The notes below the pieces were generated by a model, which was not told the origin of the DNA, did not search any database, and saw only the letters and a program-made list of their open reading frames with translations. From Thermovirga lienii DSM 17291 (lineage in GTDB: Bacteria; Synergistota; Synergistia; Synergistales; Thermovirgaceae), in the NCBI GenBank assembly GCA_000233775.1, contig CP003096.1, forward strand, positions 1,762,501 to 1,826,500: a stretch of DNA of 64,000 nt, written 5' to 3'. A program made the translations under genes and the position numbers. Below, piece after piece: positions 52,803-61,868 of this stretch; position 1 is the first letter of the stretch, and the number at the start of each line of letters is the position of its first letter.

Positions 52803-54070
52803 ATTTAGAAGAGCTTACAAAATTGAGAAGGGACTTTCACAAGTTTGCTGAGGCAGGCTGGTGTGAATTCCGAACCACGTCAATAATTGCGGAGACCCTT
52901 TCAAAACTCGGATATGAAGTGCAGGTCGGAAAGGCGATCCTGGACGAGTCATCCGTTATGGGCCGTGACGAATCAATAGTGCCGAATGAAATCGAAAGAG
53001 CCTTAAGACAAGGTGCCGACCCCAAATGGATCGAAAAGATGGAAGGCTATACCGGAGCATTAGCCGTCCTTGATACAGGAAAAGAGGGCCCCACCATAGC
53101 CCTGCGCTTTGACATAGACGCCGTGGAAGTGAGCGAGGCAAAGGACGACAAACATCGCCCATATAGGGAGGGCTTTTCTTCCGTAAACTCCGGAGCCATG
53201 CACGCCTGCGGCCACGACGGCCATGCAGCCATCGGTCTTGGAGTAGCCCAAGTACTGGCTGCCGAAAAAGACCTCTTACGGGGCAAAATAAAGCTTATCT
53301 TCCAACCCGCGGAGGAGGGAGTGAGGGGAGGCAAGGCAATTGCAGAAAAAGGCATTCTTGACGACTGCGATTATCTCTTGGCCCTGCACCTTGGCCTTGG
53401 CCTTCCCACAGGCAAGATAGCAGGAGGTGTAGCTGGGCTTCTTTGTACCACAAAGTTCGACGTGTTCTACAAGGGAAAGGCTTCCCATGCAGGAGTGGCG
53501 CCCAATGAAGGTAAAAACGCCCTTTTAGGTGCAGCCAATGCCGTGATAAACCTCCAGGCCATAGCTTCCCATAGAAAAGGCACATCCAGGATCAACGTGG
53601 GAGTCTTGCACGCAGGGGAAGGAAGAAACGTAATTCCTCCAAAGGCCATGTTCAAGGCAGAGACCAGGGGAGAGACGGAAGAAATAGCTTCGTACGTGTA
53701 CGAGAGAGCCATGAAGATCGTAAAATCCTGTGCTTCCATGTACGACCTGGAATGCATCGTAAAGGAGATGGGTAAATCCACTACCGCAAAAAGCGACGGA
53801 GACCTGGTCGATTTGATATGCCAAGTCGCAGAAGAGACCAGGGAATTCAACAGTATAGAAAGCTTTTATAACATGGGAGGAAGCGACGACTTTTCATGGA
53901 TGATGAAGAGAGTTCAAGAGAAAGGAGGGAAGGCGTCTTACATAGCTTTGGGAGCTGACATAGAGGCAGGGCACCATAACGAATACTTCGACTTCGACGA
54001 AAAAAGCCTGCTCAAGGGAGTAGTTCTCATGAGTCAGCTAGTAGAAAAACTAACCAACTCTGAAAGCTAA
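52799..54070 (+). CDS. abgA: p-Aminobenzoyl-glutamate hydrolase subunit A-like amidohydrolase
   Basis: 423 residues. Closely follows E. coli AbgA in layout: an N-terminal LRRDFHKFAEAGWCEFRTTS stretch, the inserted DESSVMGRD segment near 47-55, HRPYREGFSSVNSGAMHACG near 119-138 with GHDGHAAIGLG, QPAEEGVRGGKAIAE near 165, KASHAGVAPNEGKNALLGA near 223-241 and HHNEYFDFDE near 392-401. It cleaves p-aminobenzoyl-glutamate, a folate breakdown product, to p-aminobenzoate and glutamate in characterised relatives. Overlap with the upstream M20D gene and the adjacent abgT support the same role. Confidence 0.88.
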   Translation: MNLEELTKLRRDFHKFAEAGWCEFRTTSIIAETLSKLGYEVQVGKAILDESSVMGRDESIVPNEIERALRQGADPKWIEKMEGYTGALAVLDTGKEGPTIALRFDIDAVEVSEAKDDKHRPYREGFSSVNSGAMHACGHDGHAAIGLGVAQVLAAEKDLLRGKIKLIFQPAEEGVRGGKAIAEKGILDDCDYLLALHLGLGLPTGKIAGGVAGLLCTTKFDVFYKGKASHAGVAPNEGKNALLGAANAVINLQAIASHRKGTSRINVGVLHAGEGRNVIPPKAMFKAETRGETEEIASYVYERAMKIVKSCASMYDLECIVKEMGKSTTAKSDGDLVDLICQVAEETREFNSIESFYNMGGSDDFSWMMKRVQEKGGKASYIALGADIEAGHHNEYFDFDEKSLLKGVVLMSQLVEKLTNSES

Positions 54071-54090
54071 AAGAAAGGAGGATTTTACAA

Positions 54091-55647
54091 ATGGTTCAAG
54101 AAAAGGAAAAACATGGTTTTTTGTATAGGATCATCAAGGGAATAGAAGTGGCAGGCAACAAATTGCCCCATCCGTTTTGGCTTTTCATGGGGCTTTGGGT
54201 CCTAGTCTACATACTGTCGGCGGTGTTCGCAGGAGCTCAGGTGGTAAAACCTGGAACGGACAAAACGATTCAAATTATAAACCTTATATCCCGAGAAGGC
54301 CTCGACTGGCAGCTGACTAGTTTGGTCAAAAACTTCTCGAGCTTCCCGCCCCTTGGACTGGTGCTAGTTATGATGATAGGCCTTGGGGTCACCACCAAAA
54401 GTGGCTTTCTTGAAGCTTTGATGAAGAGCATAGCCAAAGTTCCGGAGAAGTTCTTGATCTTCGCCGTCTTCCTGTTTGGAATATGTGGCAACCTGGCATC
54501 TGATGCAGCCATAGTCATAGTGCCGCCCCTTACAGGAGCTTTGTTCTTCTCCATGCGCAAAAACCCCATCTTCGGACTGGTTCTTGGGTACGGTGCTGTC
54601 TGTGCCGGATTCACGGCGAACCTTTTCATAGCTGGGACCGACGTTCTCCTTTCGGGAATATCCACCACCGCATACCAGATAGTGGTACCAGGAGGGGAAG
54701 TGTACCCCACCGCGAACTATTACTTCATGGTGATATCCACTCTAGTCATATCGGCACTAGGCGCCATCTTTGTGAGCAAGTTTTTGATGCCCTCCTTTGG
54801 CGCATGGGATAAAAAGTTCGACACATGCGATGCCGCGCTGGAAATGCACGGTTCTCAGGATTCAACAAAAGGCTTTGCTTTGACCCAAGAGGAAAGCAAG
54901 GCCTTCAAGAGCGCCCTTTGGTTTACCTTGCTATATTGGGCCGTCATGCTGGCAATGGTTCTTATCCCCGGTGGTCCCTTGCGGGATCCCGCAAAGAACA
55001 CCATTATCCCCTCACCGTTCATAAAAGGCATGGTCCCCCTTATGCTCCTTTACTTCATACTTGTCGGTGTGGTTTACGGACGTAAGGCAGGCACGATAAA
55101 GACCGCAAAGGACATGATCGATAGCATGGTTTCAAGCGTAGGTCACATGGCAAGCTATATAGTAATAATTTTGCCCATAGCAAACTTCATTGCGGCCTTT
55201 AAAAAATCTAACATGGCCATAGTCATGGCAGTAAAACTGGCAGGATGGCTCCAGGACATGGGCCTTACTGGCTTTGGACTCCTCATCGCCATAATATTGC
55301 TTTCCACCTTTGTAAACCTCTTTGTCACCAGCGGCTCCACCAAGTGGGCCTTCATGGCTCCCGTTATAATTCCAATGCTCTACTACCTAAACTACTCTCC
55401 GCAGCTCGCGCAACTGCTCTACCGTATCGGAGACTCCTCCACAAACTCCATAACACCTATGATGCCCTATTTCCCCATACTGCTCGGCTTCGCAGCAAGG
55501 TACGACAAAGAGGCCGGAATCGGAACCATTGTGTCACTGGGGATTCCCATATCCCTGTTCTTCATGGCTGTGTGGATAGTCCTCCTCGCCATATGGTACT
55601 TCTTGGGACTCCCACTGGGACCAGGAGCCGGCATATTCGTAAACTAA
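54091..55647 (+). CDS. abgT: AbgT-family p-aminobenzoyl-glutamate transporter
   Basis: 518 residues with about eleven or more membrane segments. Family marks: an LPHPFWLFMGLWVL stretch near 25-38, VLVMMIGLGVTTKSGFLEALM near 91-111, NLASDAAIVIVPPLTGALFFS near 131-151, an AGTDVLLSGISTTAYQIV region near 179-196 and NLFVTSGSTKWAFMAPVIIPM near 409-429. AbgT proteins import p-aminobenzoyl-glutamate; some homologues (MtrF, YdaH) export antifolates, but the linked hydrolases favour import and breakdown. An AAGGAGG SD precedes ATG 54091. Confidence 0.92.
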   Translation: MVQEKEKHGFLYRIIKGIEVAGNKLPHPFWLFMGLWVLVYILSAVFAGAQVVKPGTDKTIQIINLISREGLDWQLTSLVKNFSSFPPLGLVLVMMIGLGVTTKSGFLEALMKSIAKVPEKFLIFAVFLFGICGNLASDAAIVIVPPLTGALFFSMRKNPIFGLVLGYGAVCAGFTANLFIAGTDVLLSGISTTAYQIVVPGGEVYPTANYYFMVISTLVISALGAIFVSKFLMPSFGAWDKKFDTCDAALEMHGSQDSTKGFALTQEESKAFKSALWFTLLYWAVMLAMVLIPGGPLRDPAKNTIIPSPFIKGMVPLMLLYFILVGVVYGRKAGTIKTAKDMIDSMVSSVGHMASYIVIILPIANFIAAFKKSNMAIVMAVKLAGWLQDMGLTGFGLLIAIILLSTFVNLFVTSGSTKWAFMAPVIIPMLYYLNYSPQLAQLLYRIGDSSTNSITPMMPYFPILLGFAARYDKEAGIGTIVSLGIPISLFFMAVWIVLLAIWYFLGLPLGPGAGIFVN

Positions 55648-55660
55648 CTTGAACAAAGCT

Positions 55661-55686
55661 AAAGGGGCGCTCTGCGGCGCCCCTTT
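55661..55686. terminator. Bidirectional terminator between abgT and the M24 peptidase gene
   Basis: A ten-base perfect stem (AAAGGGGCGC / GCGCCCCTTT) with a six-base loop. Short T-stretches occur at both ends because the stem itself ends in AAA/TTT, so it can serve both convergent operons. Confidence 0.8.
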
Positions 55687-55713
55687 ACTATATCTTTATT
55701 ATGTGCTCTAAGA

Positions 55714-56826
55714 TTATGAGCTTAAAATCACAAGTTCCTTTGGGAAGCTAGTAAAGCTTTGGCATCCTTCGTCCGTCACGAAGACACAATTTTCTATCCT
55801 TATGCCCACTTTGCCGGGTATATAAATGCCTGGCTCCACGCTAAAGGTCATTCCTTTTTGGAGAGGGGTCCTGTTGCCTCTCATTATGTATGGTGCCTCG
55901 TGTATAGCTATACCTATTCCGTGGCCCACTCTATTGTTGAAATACATCCCGTATCCCGCTTTTACTATAACCTTCCTAGCTACCTCATCTACGAACTCCG
56001 CAGTCACTCCAGGCCTTACATGTTTTTCCCCTTCCTCTTGGGCCCTTCTAACTATTTCATACAGTTTGCGGATTTCAGGATCCGGTTCTCCAATGAATAG
56101 GGTTCTGGTCATATCAGAGCAGTACCCCTCAAATCTGCATCCAAAGTCTATTAGCAATGTATCCCTCTCCCTTATTACTCCGTCTCCCCCGGTGTAATGA
56201 GGCATGGAAGCGTGCTCACCCCGAGCCACGATGGGCGGAAAGGAAGCGCTAGTTGCGCCAAGGTCGTCCATCAGCTCCAAAAGCTTGCGCCTTATCTCTT
56301 TTTCCTTCCTTCCCGGTCTTATGAAAGAAAGAAGCGCTTCAAGGGCCCTGTCAGTAATCTCTCCTGCCTTCTTAAGTTTTGCAATTTCCTCTTGAGATTT
56401 AATTAACCTGAGGGGCTCCAACATCTGCCAGCCGTTTACCAAATGCACACCGTGGCGATTGGCGATCTCCACAGCGTCCATTGCGGCAACACCATCATTA
56501 ACTGCAATCTTTGTGCCTTCTCCAAATCCCCACTCTTTGAAGGCTCTCTCCAAAGCCTCAAAAAACCATTCTTCGTCAGCCCACTCGTAAATTTTCGTCC
56601 CCGATGGAAGGGCACGCTTAAACTCCTCGAGATACAGTTTGGACACCACTCCAAAGACTTCGCCTGTCGCAAGGAGAAAGACCCCGTTGAAGCGCTCGCA
56701 CTTGTGAACAGAGAGCCCAAAGAGGTACTCTAAATCCGCCGATGGACCCATTAGCAGGGCATCGCAACCTGCCTTTTTGATCTCCAATGCTGCACTTGCC
56801 AACTTATTATTGAAGTTCAAATGCAT
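55714..56826 (-). CDS. M24-family metallopeptidase (Xaa-Pro dipeptidase-like)
   Basis: 370 residues from ATG 56826 (MHLNFNN), with AAGGAG nine bases upstream; two further in-frame ATGs lie before that SD. An N-terminal creatinase-type domain (about 1-130) precedes the pita-bread domain. Metal ligands are visible: LLIDFGCRFEGYCSDMTRT near 222-240 with both Asp, VGHGIGIAIHEAPYI near 303-317 with His, SVEPGIYIPG near 331-340 and RIENCVFV with Glu near 347. It would cleave Xaa-Pro dipeptides or similar. It lies 20 bases after the ABC permease gene in the same operon, so the importer probably brings in its peptide-like substrate (inference). Confidence 0.87.
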   Translation of the reverse strand: MHLNFNNKLASAALEIKKAGCDALLMGPSADLEYLFGLSVHKCERFNGVFLLATGEVFGVVSKLYLEEFKRALPSGTKIYEWADEEWFFEALERAFKEWGFGEGTKIAVNDGVAAMDAVEIANRHGVHLVNGWQMLEPLRLIKSQEEIAKLKKAGEITDRALEALLSFIRPGRKEKEIRRKLLELMDDLGATSASFPPIVARGEHASMPHYTGGDGVIRERDTLLIDFGCRFEGYCSDMTRTLFIGEPDPEIRKLYEIVRRAQEEGEKHVRPGVTAEFVDEVARKVIVKAGYGMYFNNRVGHGIGIAIHEAPYIMRGNRTPLQKGMTFSVEPGIYIPGKVGIRIENCVFVTDEGCQSFTSFPKELVILSS

Positions 56827-56846
56827 TAACAATCTCTCCTTCATCT

Positions 56847-57956
56847 TTATGTTGCATTGAATGCTCGCTTTTTCTCCTGAAGACTTTGCCAAGCATGTAA
56901 GGCCAAAGCAACTCCGATGACCCCATAGGTCACAAACACCCTGAAATATTCACCTATCATGGCATCACCTATGAGGTTCTTACCCGCCAAAGGTGAAACT
57001 ATGAAGAGGGTGTGAAAGAGCAAGGTGCCCAAAAGGGCTTGCCCAATGGTGGCCTTTCTTACCGAAGCGCCGCCTATCAAGATGGCAGCAACGGCAAAGG
57101 TCCCAACTTGAACGTGGCTGCCATATGTGTTTATGTTACCCAGGTTCTGCAGAAAAACAACCTGGCCAATGGCTGCCAGGACCGTAGAAAAGATGACGGC
57201 CAGGACCCTTACTTTATCAACCTGTATACCTGCCACCTCCGCTATGTGCCTATCCTGTCCCACTGCTCTAAACTCCTGTCCCAACTTGGTCTTAACAATG
57301 AAGCGTATCAAAAGGCAAACAGCGGCTATCAGCAAAAGGGTTACCACAGGAATGGCTACGGGGAAAACGAATCCTGGGATTTTAATTTTTATCTTCCATA
57401 GGTTGTCCAAAGCATAATGCATGGATTTTATATCTATGGTATTTCTAAGACCAATGCCCGTGGAAAGAAGCATGGACTTTACTCTAATGGGTATGAGGTT
57501 GCCCATGAAGTAAAGGCATATGAGCTGGTAAACTCCGTTAGCGAAGAAACCCAGTATTATTCCCGTTATCATCTCCTTACCTTTGGCGCGATTGAACAGT
57601 AGCCCCGTAAGCCATCCAAACAGGATAGCCATTGGTATTGAAAGGACCAATGTCACCAAAAGGCCGTTCAATCCCGACATCTGCCAGTTTGTTGTAGCTA
57701 TGTAAGCAAACTGTCCAGCCATGGCCCCCAACACAATGCCAAAGTTTAGACCCATTCCGGCCAGTATGGGTATGATTAGAGAAATGACTAAGATGCTGTT
57801 TCTTCCGATTCTCGTAATGATCTCGTTCAGCAGAAACGGCAGAGAAAGTCCGCTGTAGTATCCTCCTATAATGCACAAAATCAGAAAAAACACAGGTACT
57901 GCGTTCTTTTTCAAAAACCATACTGGTTCAAAAGACTTTTGGGTATTACCTTTCAT
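56847..57956 (-). CDS. ABC importer permease, second subunit (DUF3798-linked system)
   Basis: 369 residues with nine or ten membrane segments, branched-chain-permease superfamily. The coupling loop AVGQDRHIAEVAGIQVDKVRVLA lies near 235-257. It is related to, but clearly different from, the BMP permeases at 31-33 kb. It overlaps the other permease start region by four bases (ATGA). Confidence 0.85.
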   Translation of the reverse strand: MKGNTQKSFEPVWFLKKNAVPVFFLILCIIGGYYSGLSLPFLLNEIITRIGRNSILVISLIIPILAGMGLNFGIVLGAMAGQFAYIATTNWQMSGLNGLLVTLVLSIPMAILFGWLTGLLFNRAKGKEMITGIILGFFANGVYQLICLYFMGNLIPIRVKSMLLSTGIGLRNTIDIKSMHYALDNLWKIKIKIPGFVFPVAIPVVTLLLIAAVCLLIRFIVKTKLGQEFRAVGQDRHIAEVAGIQVDKVRVLAVIFSTVLAAIGQVVFLQNLGNINTYGSHVQVGTFAVAAILIGGASVRKATIGQALLGTLLFHTLFIVSPLAGKNLIGDAMIGEYFRVFVTYGVIGVALALHAWQSLQEKKRAFNAT

Positions 57957-59032
57957 CGGACATCGCCCCCTATTTCCCGACGGGTAAGAGCATAGAGAAT
58001 TATGCCGTTACTTATGATTATCCTTACTACTTCGGCAAGGTTATCGGCCACAATAACGTTAGCTACAGGCATGGAAACCACAAGAATGGACTGGAAAAGA
58101 AAACATCCTATTATGGCGTTCCAAATGGTGGCTCTCTTAAGGGTGGCTCCTCCAATAAGGATAGATGCTACTGCGAAAAAGGCCATGAAAAGAGGTGCCA
58201 TGTACAACTGGATAAACCCAAATGTCTGGGCATACACCACAATTCCAATAGCCGCCAAAGCCTGAGATACCACCGAGCCTATTATGCGGTATCTATCGAC
58301 AGAAAGCCCGCATGACTCAGCAAAACGGGGATTGGCACCTACTGTGGATAGGGCAACTCCCGTTTTCGATCGCATGAACAGCCAAACCAAAAGGCAAAAC
58401 AATCCGAAGAAAAGCAAAAGCCCCGTAGGAACCTTAACTCCAAGGACACTAAAGGAGAGGAAGTTGTCCAAAACCTTGTCGAACCTATCTTGCAATGCTA
58501 TGGTCACCCTCAGGCCGTTGCCTCCATAGGGCCATATCATCTCCGGGCTTTTGAATGGAGCTAAAAACCAGAAAATACACATAAGGGAAACAATTGAAAA
58601 ACCAAAATAAGTACCTACCGTCATCTCCTGACCCTTTACCTTGTTGAGCAACAAACCGTAAAGATACCCAGACACCCCTCCCAGAACGGCACCAAGGCCT
58701 ACAGCAAAAAGAAACGCTTCAAAACCCCTCATATCAAGCTCGATACTTAAAACTGCAGCTATAAGTCCGCAGGATATACCTAGGGGAAGCCCGAAATTGG
58801 GCCCCGTCCCTGACTGAATGGTGGGTATCATTGCCAAAACGAGGATCCCGTTCATACCAAACCTTGCCAGCACGCTGGAAAGTATCTGGTCCATCGGCAA
58901 TTTAAGGAACAAGGCCAATACAACCAAAAACACTAGAAAGATTAAAATTATGGACCTTGCCAATCCAAAGCCCGCTGCTATCTCCTTCAGCCTATCAATA
59001 AAACTTTTATTGGCTCCATTATTGTTGTTCAT
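57953..59032 (-). CDS. ABC importer permease, first subunit (DUF3798-linked system)
   Basis: 359 residues, nine or so membrane segments, same superfamily; coupling loop TVGANPRFAESCGLSVDRYRI near 229-249, and GTGPNFGLPLGISCGLIAA near 73-91 early in the protein. It shares one base with the ATPase stop (TAATG) and overlaps the second permease, so expression is coupled. Confidence 0.85.
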   Translation of the reverse strand: MNNNNGANKSFIDRLKEIAAGFGLARSIILIFLVFLVVLALFLKLPMDQILSSVLARFGMNGILVLAMIPTIQSGTGPNFGLPLGISCGLIAAVLSIELDMRGFEAFLFAVGLGAVLGGVSGYLYGLLLNKVKGQEMTVGTYFGFSIVSLMCIFWFLAPFKSPEMIWPYGGNGLRVTIALQDRFDKVLDNFLSFSVLGVKVPTGLLLFFGLFCLLVWLFMRSKTGVALSTVGANPRFAESCGLSVDRYRIIGSVVSQALAAIGIVVYAQTFGFIQLYMAPLFMAFFAVASILIGGATLKRATIWNAIIGCFLFQSILVVSMPVANVIVADNLAEVVRIIISNGIILYALTRREIGGDVR

Positions 59033-60627
59033 TAGGATGCCTCCTTCCTATGGTGAGATAGCTCGCCAGCCATGAGGAGCCCAAACTCCTTGTCGCTTGC
59101 ATCAACCGGCAACACTCCCTCGAGACGTCCCTGGTAAATGATGGCAATACGGTCACAGACGGATCTAAGTTCTCCCAACTCCGAAGAAGTCATTATTATG
59201 GTCATACCAAGCTTTTGATTCAACTCAACCAAAAGATCAAGGACTATCTTCTTGGCACCTACGTCAATACCCCTTGTGGGCTCTGAAACGAAAAGGATCG
59301 AAGGTTCCAACGTTAAAGCTCTGGCGATACAAACCTTTTGCTGATTCCCTCCGCTTAGCCTTCTTACCAATTGATGAGGTCCTACACATCGTATATCCAG
59401 CTCTTTGATCATTTTATTCGCATGTTCCCTAATGGATTTTCTATCCATGATCTTTACCAATCCCTTTGTGAGAAACTTGTTTTGGCTTTGCATTGCCTGG
59501 ACGGCGATGTTCAGCTCAATGGACTCATCTAACAAGAGCCCTGTACCCCTTCTATCCTCAGATACGAAGGCCATACCGCTTTTCAAGGCTGAAATAGGAG
59601 AATTAAGTTTTATTTCCCCATAACCTTTAACCTCTACCCTTCCCCTTGCCGGATAAAGCCCCATTATTCCGTTTGCAACCCCTATCTTCCCGTGTCCCGC
59701 AAGTCCGCCTATGCCTAGGATTTCTCCCTTCATTACTTCAAGGGAAAGCCCTCTGACTCTCTCTCCCGGCATGTCCACGTACAGATTTTCTATAGTCATT
59801 GCGACCTCTGTCGCAGAAGAAGCTTTATGGCTTTTAGGTCTAATCTGCACCTTCCTACCCACCATAAGCTCCGCAAGCAATTCCACACTTGCATCCTTTG
59901 CAGCGAGCTCTGCCACTACCTCCCCATCCCTAAGGACGGTTATGTTGTCAGCTACTTCTATTACCTCGTCAAGTCTATGGGTTATGAATAGAATGGATAT
60001 TCCCTGCTCCTTTGCTAATTTTTTCATAACCGACATCAAGGTATCGGCTTCCGACTCGGTAAGCACTGCGGTCGGCTCATCCAAAACCAAAAGCTTTAAG
60101 TTATCCTTGTCCAATTCCCTTGCTATCTCTACAAACTGCATGAAACTCACGGGTAATCCGGCCACAGGGAGCATCTCATCCAGGTCAAGGTCCATGCGCT
60201 TTATGGCCTTTCTCGCATCCTCTCTCATCCGGATAAAATCAAGGGATTCAAGCTTTTTCCCAAAAATTTTACTGGCCCAATTTTCCTTGGTAATCTCTCT
60301 ATTTAATTTTATGTTCTCTGTAACCGTAAACCCTGGAAGCAGCATAAATTCCTGATGCACCATTCCTATACCCTCTGACATTGCTTGCTCGGGCGAATTG
60401 ATCTGAACAGGCCGCCCATCTACTAACACGGTCCCATTAAAACCTCCGGTGTTATGAATAACCGGCATGCCGAAGAGGATATTCATCAGCGTAGACTTAC
60501 CGGCACCATTCTCACCAACCAGTGCATGTATTTCTCCATCTCCCACGGTTAAATTTACCGACTTTAATACCTGGTTCCCGAAATACTCCTTGCTTATATT
60601 CTTCATCTCAAGACGGGGTCGACTCAT
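59032..60627 (-). CDS. ABC importer ATPase, double-domain (DUF3798-linked system)
   Basis: 531 residues from ATG 60627, with GGAGG eight bases upstream. The first ABC domain has GENGAGKST near 38-46 and Walker B LLVLDEPTAVL; the second has a degenerate Walker A (GLAGHGKIGV) and signature LSGGNQQKV near 430, then a second Walker B. This is the nucleoside/sugar-type fused ATPase. It follows the binding-protein gene after a strong hairpin. Confidence 0.9.
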   Translation of the reverse strand: MSRPRLEMKNISKEYFGNQVLKSVNLTVGDGEIHALVGENGAGKSTLMNILFGMPVIHNTGGFNGTVLVDGRPVQINSPEQAMSEGIGMVHQEFMLLPGFTVTENIKLNREITKENWASKIFGKKLESLDFIRMREDARKAIKRMDLDLDEMLPVAGLPVSFMQFVEIARELDKDNLKLLVLDEPTAVLTESEADTLMSVMKKLAKEQGISILFITHRLDEVIEVADNITVLRDGEVVAELAAKDASVELLAELMVGRKVQIRPKSHKASSATEVAMTIENLYVDMPGERVRGLSLEVMKGEILGIGGLAGHGKIGVANGIMGLYPARGRVEVKGYGEIKLNSPISALKSGMAFVSEDRRGTGLLLDESIELNIAVQAMQSQNKFLTKGLVKIMDRKSIREHANKMIKELDIRCVGPHQLVRRLSGGNQQKVCIARALTLEPSILFVSEPTRGIDVGAKKIVLDLLVELNQKLGMTIIMTSSELGELRSVCDRIAIIYQGRLEGVLPVDASDKEFGLLMAGELSHHRKEAS

Positions 60628-60654
60628 CGAAATCTCCTCCATAGCTGCCAAAAT

Positions 60655-60688
60655 GCTGCAGGGCCACCAATGACAGCAGCCCTGCAGC
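60655..60688 (-). terminator. Terminator-like hairpin between DUF3798 binding-protein gene and ATPase
   Basis: A ten-base perfect stem (GCTGCAGGGC / GCCCTGCAGC) with a 14-base loop is followed by ATTTTGG on the minus strand. It is probably a partial terminator that keeps ATPase and permease levels below those of the binding protein. Confidence 0.7.
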
Positions 60689-60743
60689 TTGCCTTTCTAT
60701 TTGACCTTTGTAACCTTTATTGCTGTTGAAAACAAAAAGAACA

Positions 60744-61868
60744 TTACTTATCAGCGCCAAAGATTATGGATTCTCCAACAACCAAAAGGAAGTTGTCCGC
60801 CTTTTCGCCGGTGTCTTTGTTTTCGTAGGTCCTTATCTTGATTTCGCCTGCGTGCTTCCTCAGCAAGTCCTCCATATGGGCCCTGTCAAATCCTTTGACT
60901 TTGCCTTCCCCTACGTCGAAACCATACTCCGTTGCGGCATAACAGAACGCCATGTTAATAGGCACCTTCCAAGTGGCAAAGCGGCCGGCTCCACCACCTT
61001 CTACTATCTTTTCCTCAATTGCGTTTAGAATAAACTCCACATCTCCTGCCTTGCCCTCGGGGATCTCAATACCCAAAGCCCCCGGATAAGCGTGGTATGG
61101 GCTTGGACAGCACTGTTCGGGATAAATGGCCCCTGTTTTCAGAACGGACTTGATCAATGGTTCCTGCATGCCGCAGTTGGTGCTGAAAAATGCAGTGTCC
61201 TTCCCGTATTTTTCAACCTGCCTGGGGACATCCTCAAGAATGAACTGCTGCGCGCCAGCTATACCTGCATCTCCCGTGGGGTCAGGAGCATTGACGAACA
61301 CCCACTGAATACCCCTTTTCTCGCATTCGGCCTTCATTATGTCCCGGCGCTCTGCAAGGAGGGGATAGGACATGTGACGAGGGAAGGATATGTGGACGAA
61401 AGTCTTGGCTCCCATCTTCTCAGCTAGCTCTATTATGGAGACGCCACGCATGGGGTTGTCCGTCTCAAGAACGATATCTGCTTTCTGGGCCGAGAGCATG
61501 GGGTCTTCGTGGGGGACTATGTTTATGAAAAACATATCAGGCCTGAATTCCTTGACCTTGTCGATAGCTGCTGCAGTACCTGGAACGCCTTGAACCAAAA
61601 CTATAGCCTTCACGTCGGGATCAGAAGCCATGCTCAATATCTGCTGAATGGTGGTCTCCTGCTCGTCCATGAACTTGTCCGGGTAGGTGACGTGTATAAC
61701 TCTGTCCTCACCATACTTTTTGATCATCTCCATTGCAGCCCTGTACTCCTCTTCACCCTGCGACGTGGTTCCCGTCATAATTCCAACCTTGGGTTGTCCC
61801 GCAAAAGCAAAACCACTGGCCGCTAAAACCAACATCAAAACCATAAAACACAAGGCAAGCTTTCTCAT
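60744..61868 (-). CDS. DUF3798-family substrate-binding protein
   Basis: 374 residues from ATG 61868 (AAAGGAGG SD), with a signal peptide ending GFAFA. The mature part starts GQPKVGIMTGTTSQGEEEY and contains VLVQGVPGTAAAIDKVKE near 96-113, FINIVPHEDPMLSAQKADIV near 121-140 and CCPSPYHAYPGALGIEIPEG near 263-282, the pattern of DUF3798, a family seen mostly in Synergistota and Fusobacteria. It has the two-lobe binding-protein style and heads an ABC operon, so it should be the ligand receptor. The ligand is unknown; the M24 peptidase at the operon end hints at a proline-containing or modified dipeptide. Confidence 0.85.
   Translation of the reverse strand: MRKLALCFMVLMLVLAASGFAFAGQPKVGIMTGTTSQGEEEYRAAMEMIKKYGEDRVIHVTYPDKFMDEQETTIQQILSMASDPDVKAIVLVQGVPGTAAAIDKVKEFRPDMFFINIVPHEDPMLSAQKADIVLETDNPMRGVSIIELAEKMGAKTFVHISFPRHMSYPLLAERRDIMKAECEKRGIQWVFVNAPDPTGDAGIAGAQQFILEDVPRQVEKYGKDTAFFSTNCGMQEPLIKSVLKTGAIYPEQCCPSPYHAYPGALGIEIPEGKAGDVEFILNAIEEKIVEGGGAGRFATWKVPINMAFCYAATEYGFDVGEGKVKGFDRAHMEDLLRKHAGEIKIRTYENKDTGEKADNFLLVVGESIIFGADK

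Noticed and set aside
59711-60355. Plus-strand open frame of 214 codons
   Set aside because: It is a Ser-rich antisense frame over the ABC ATPase gene, with no SD or motif.
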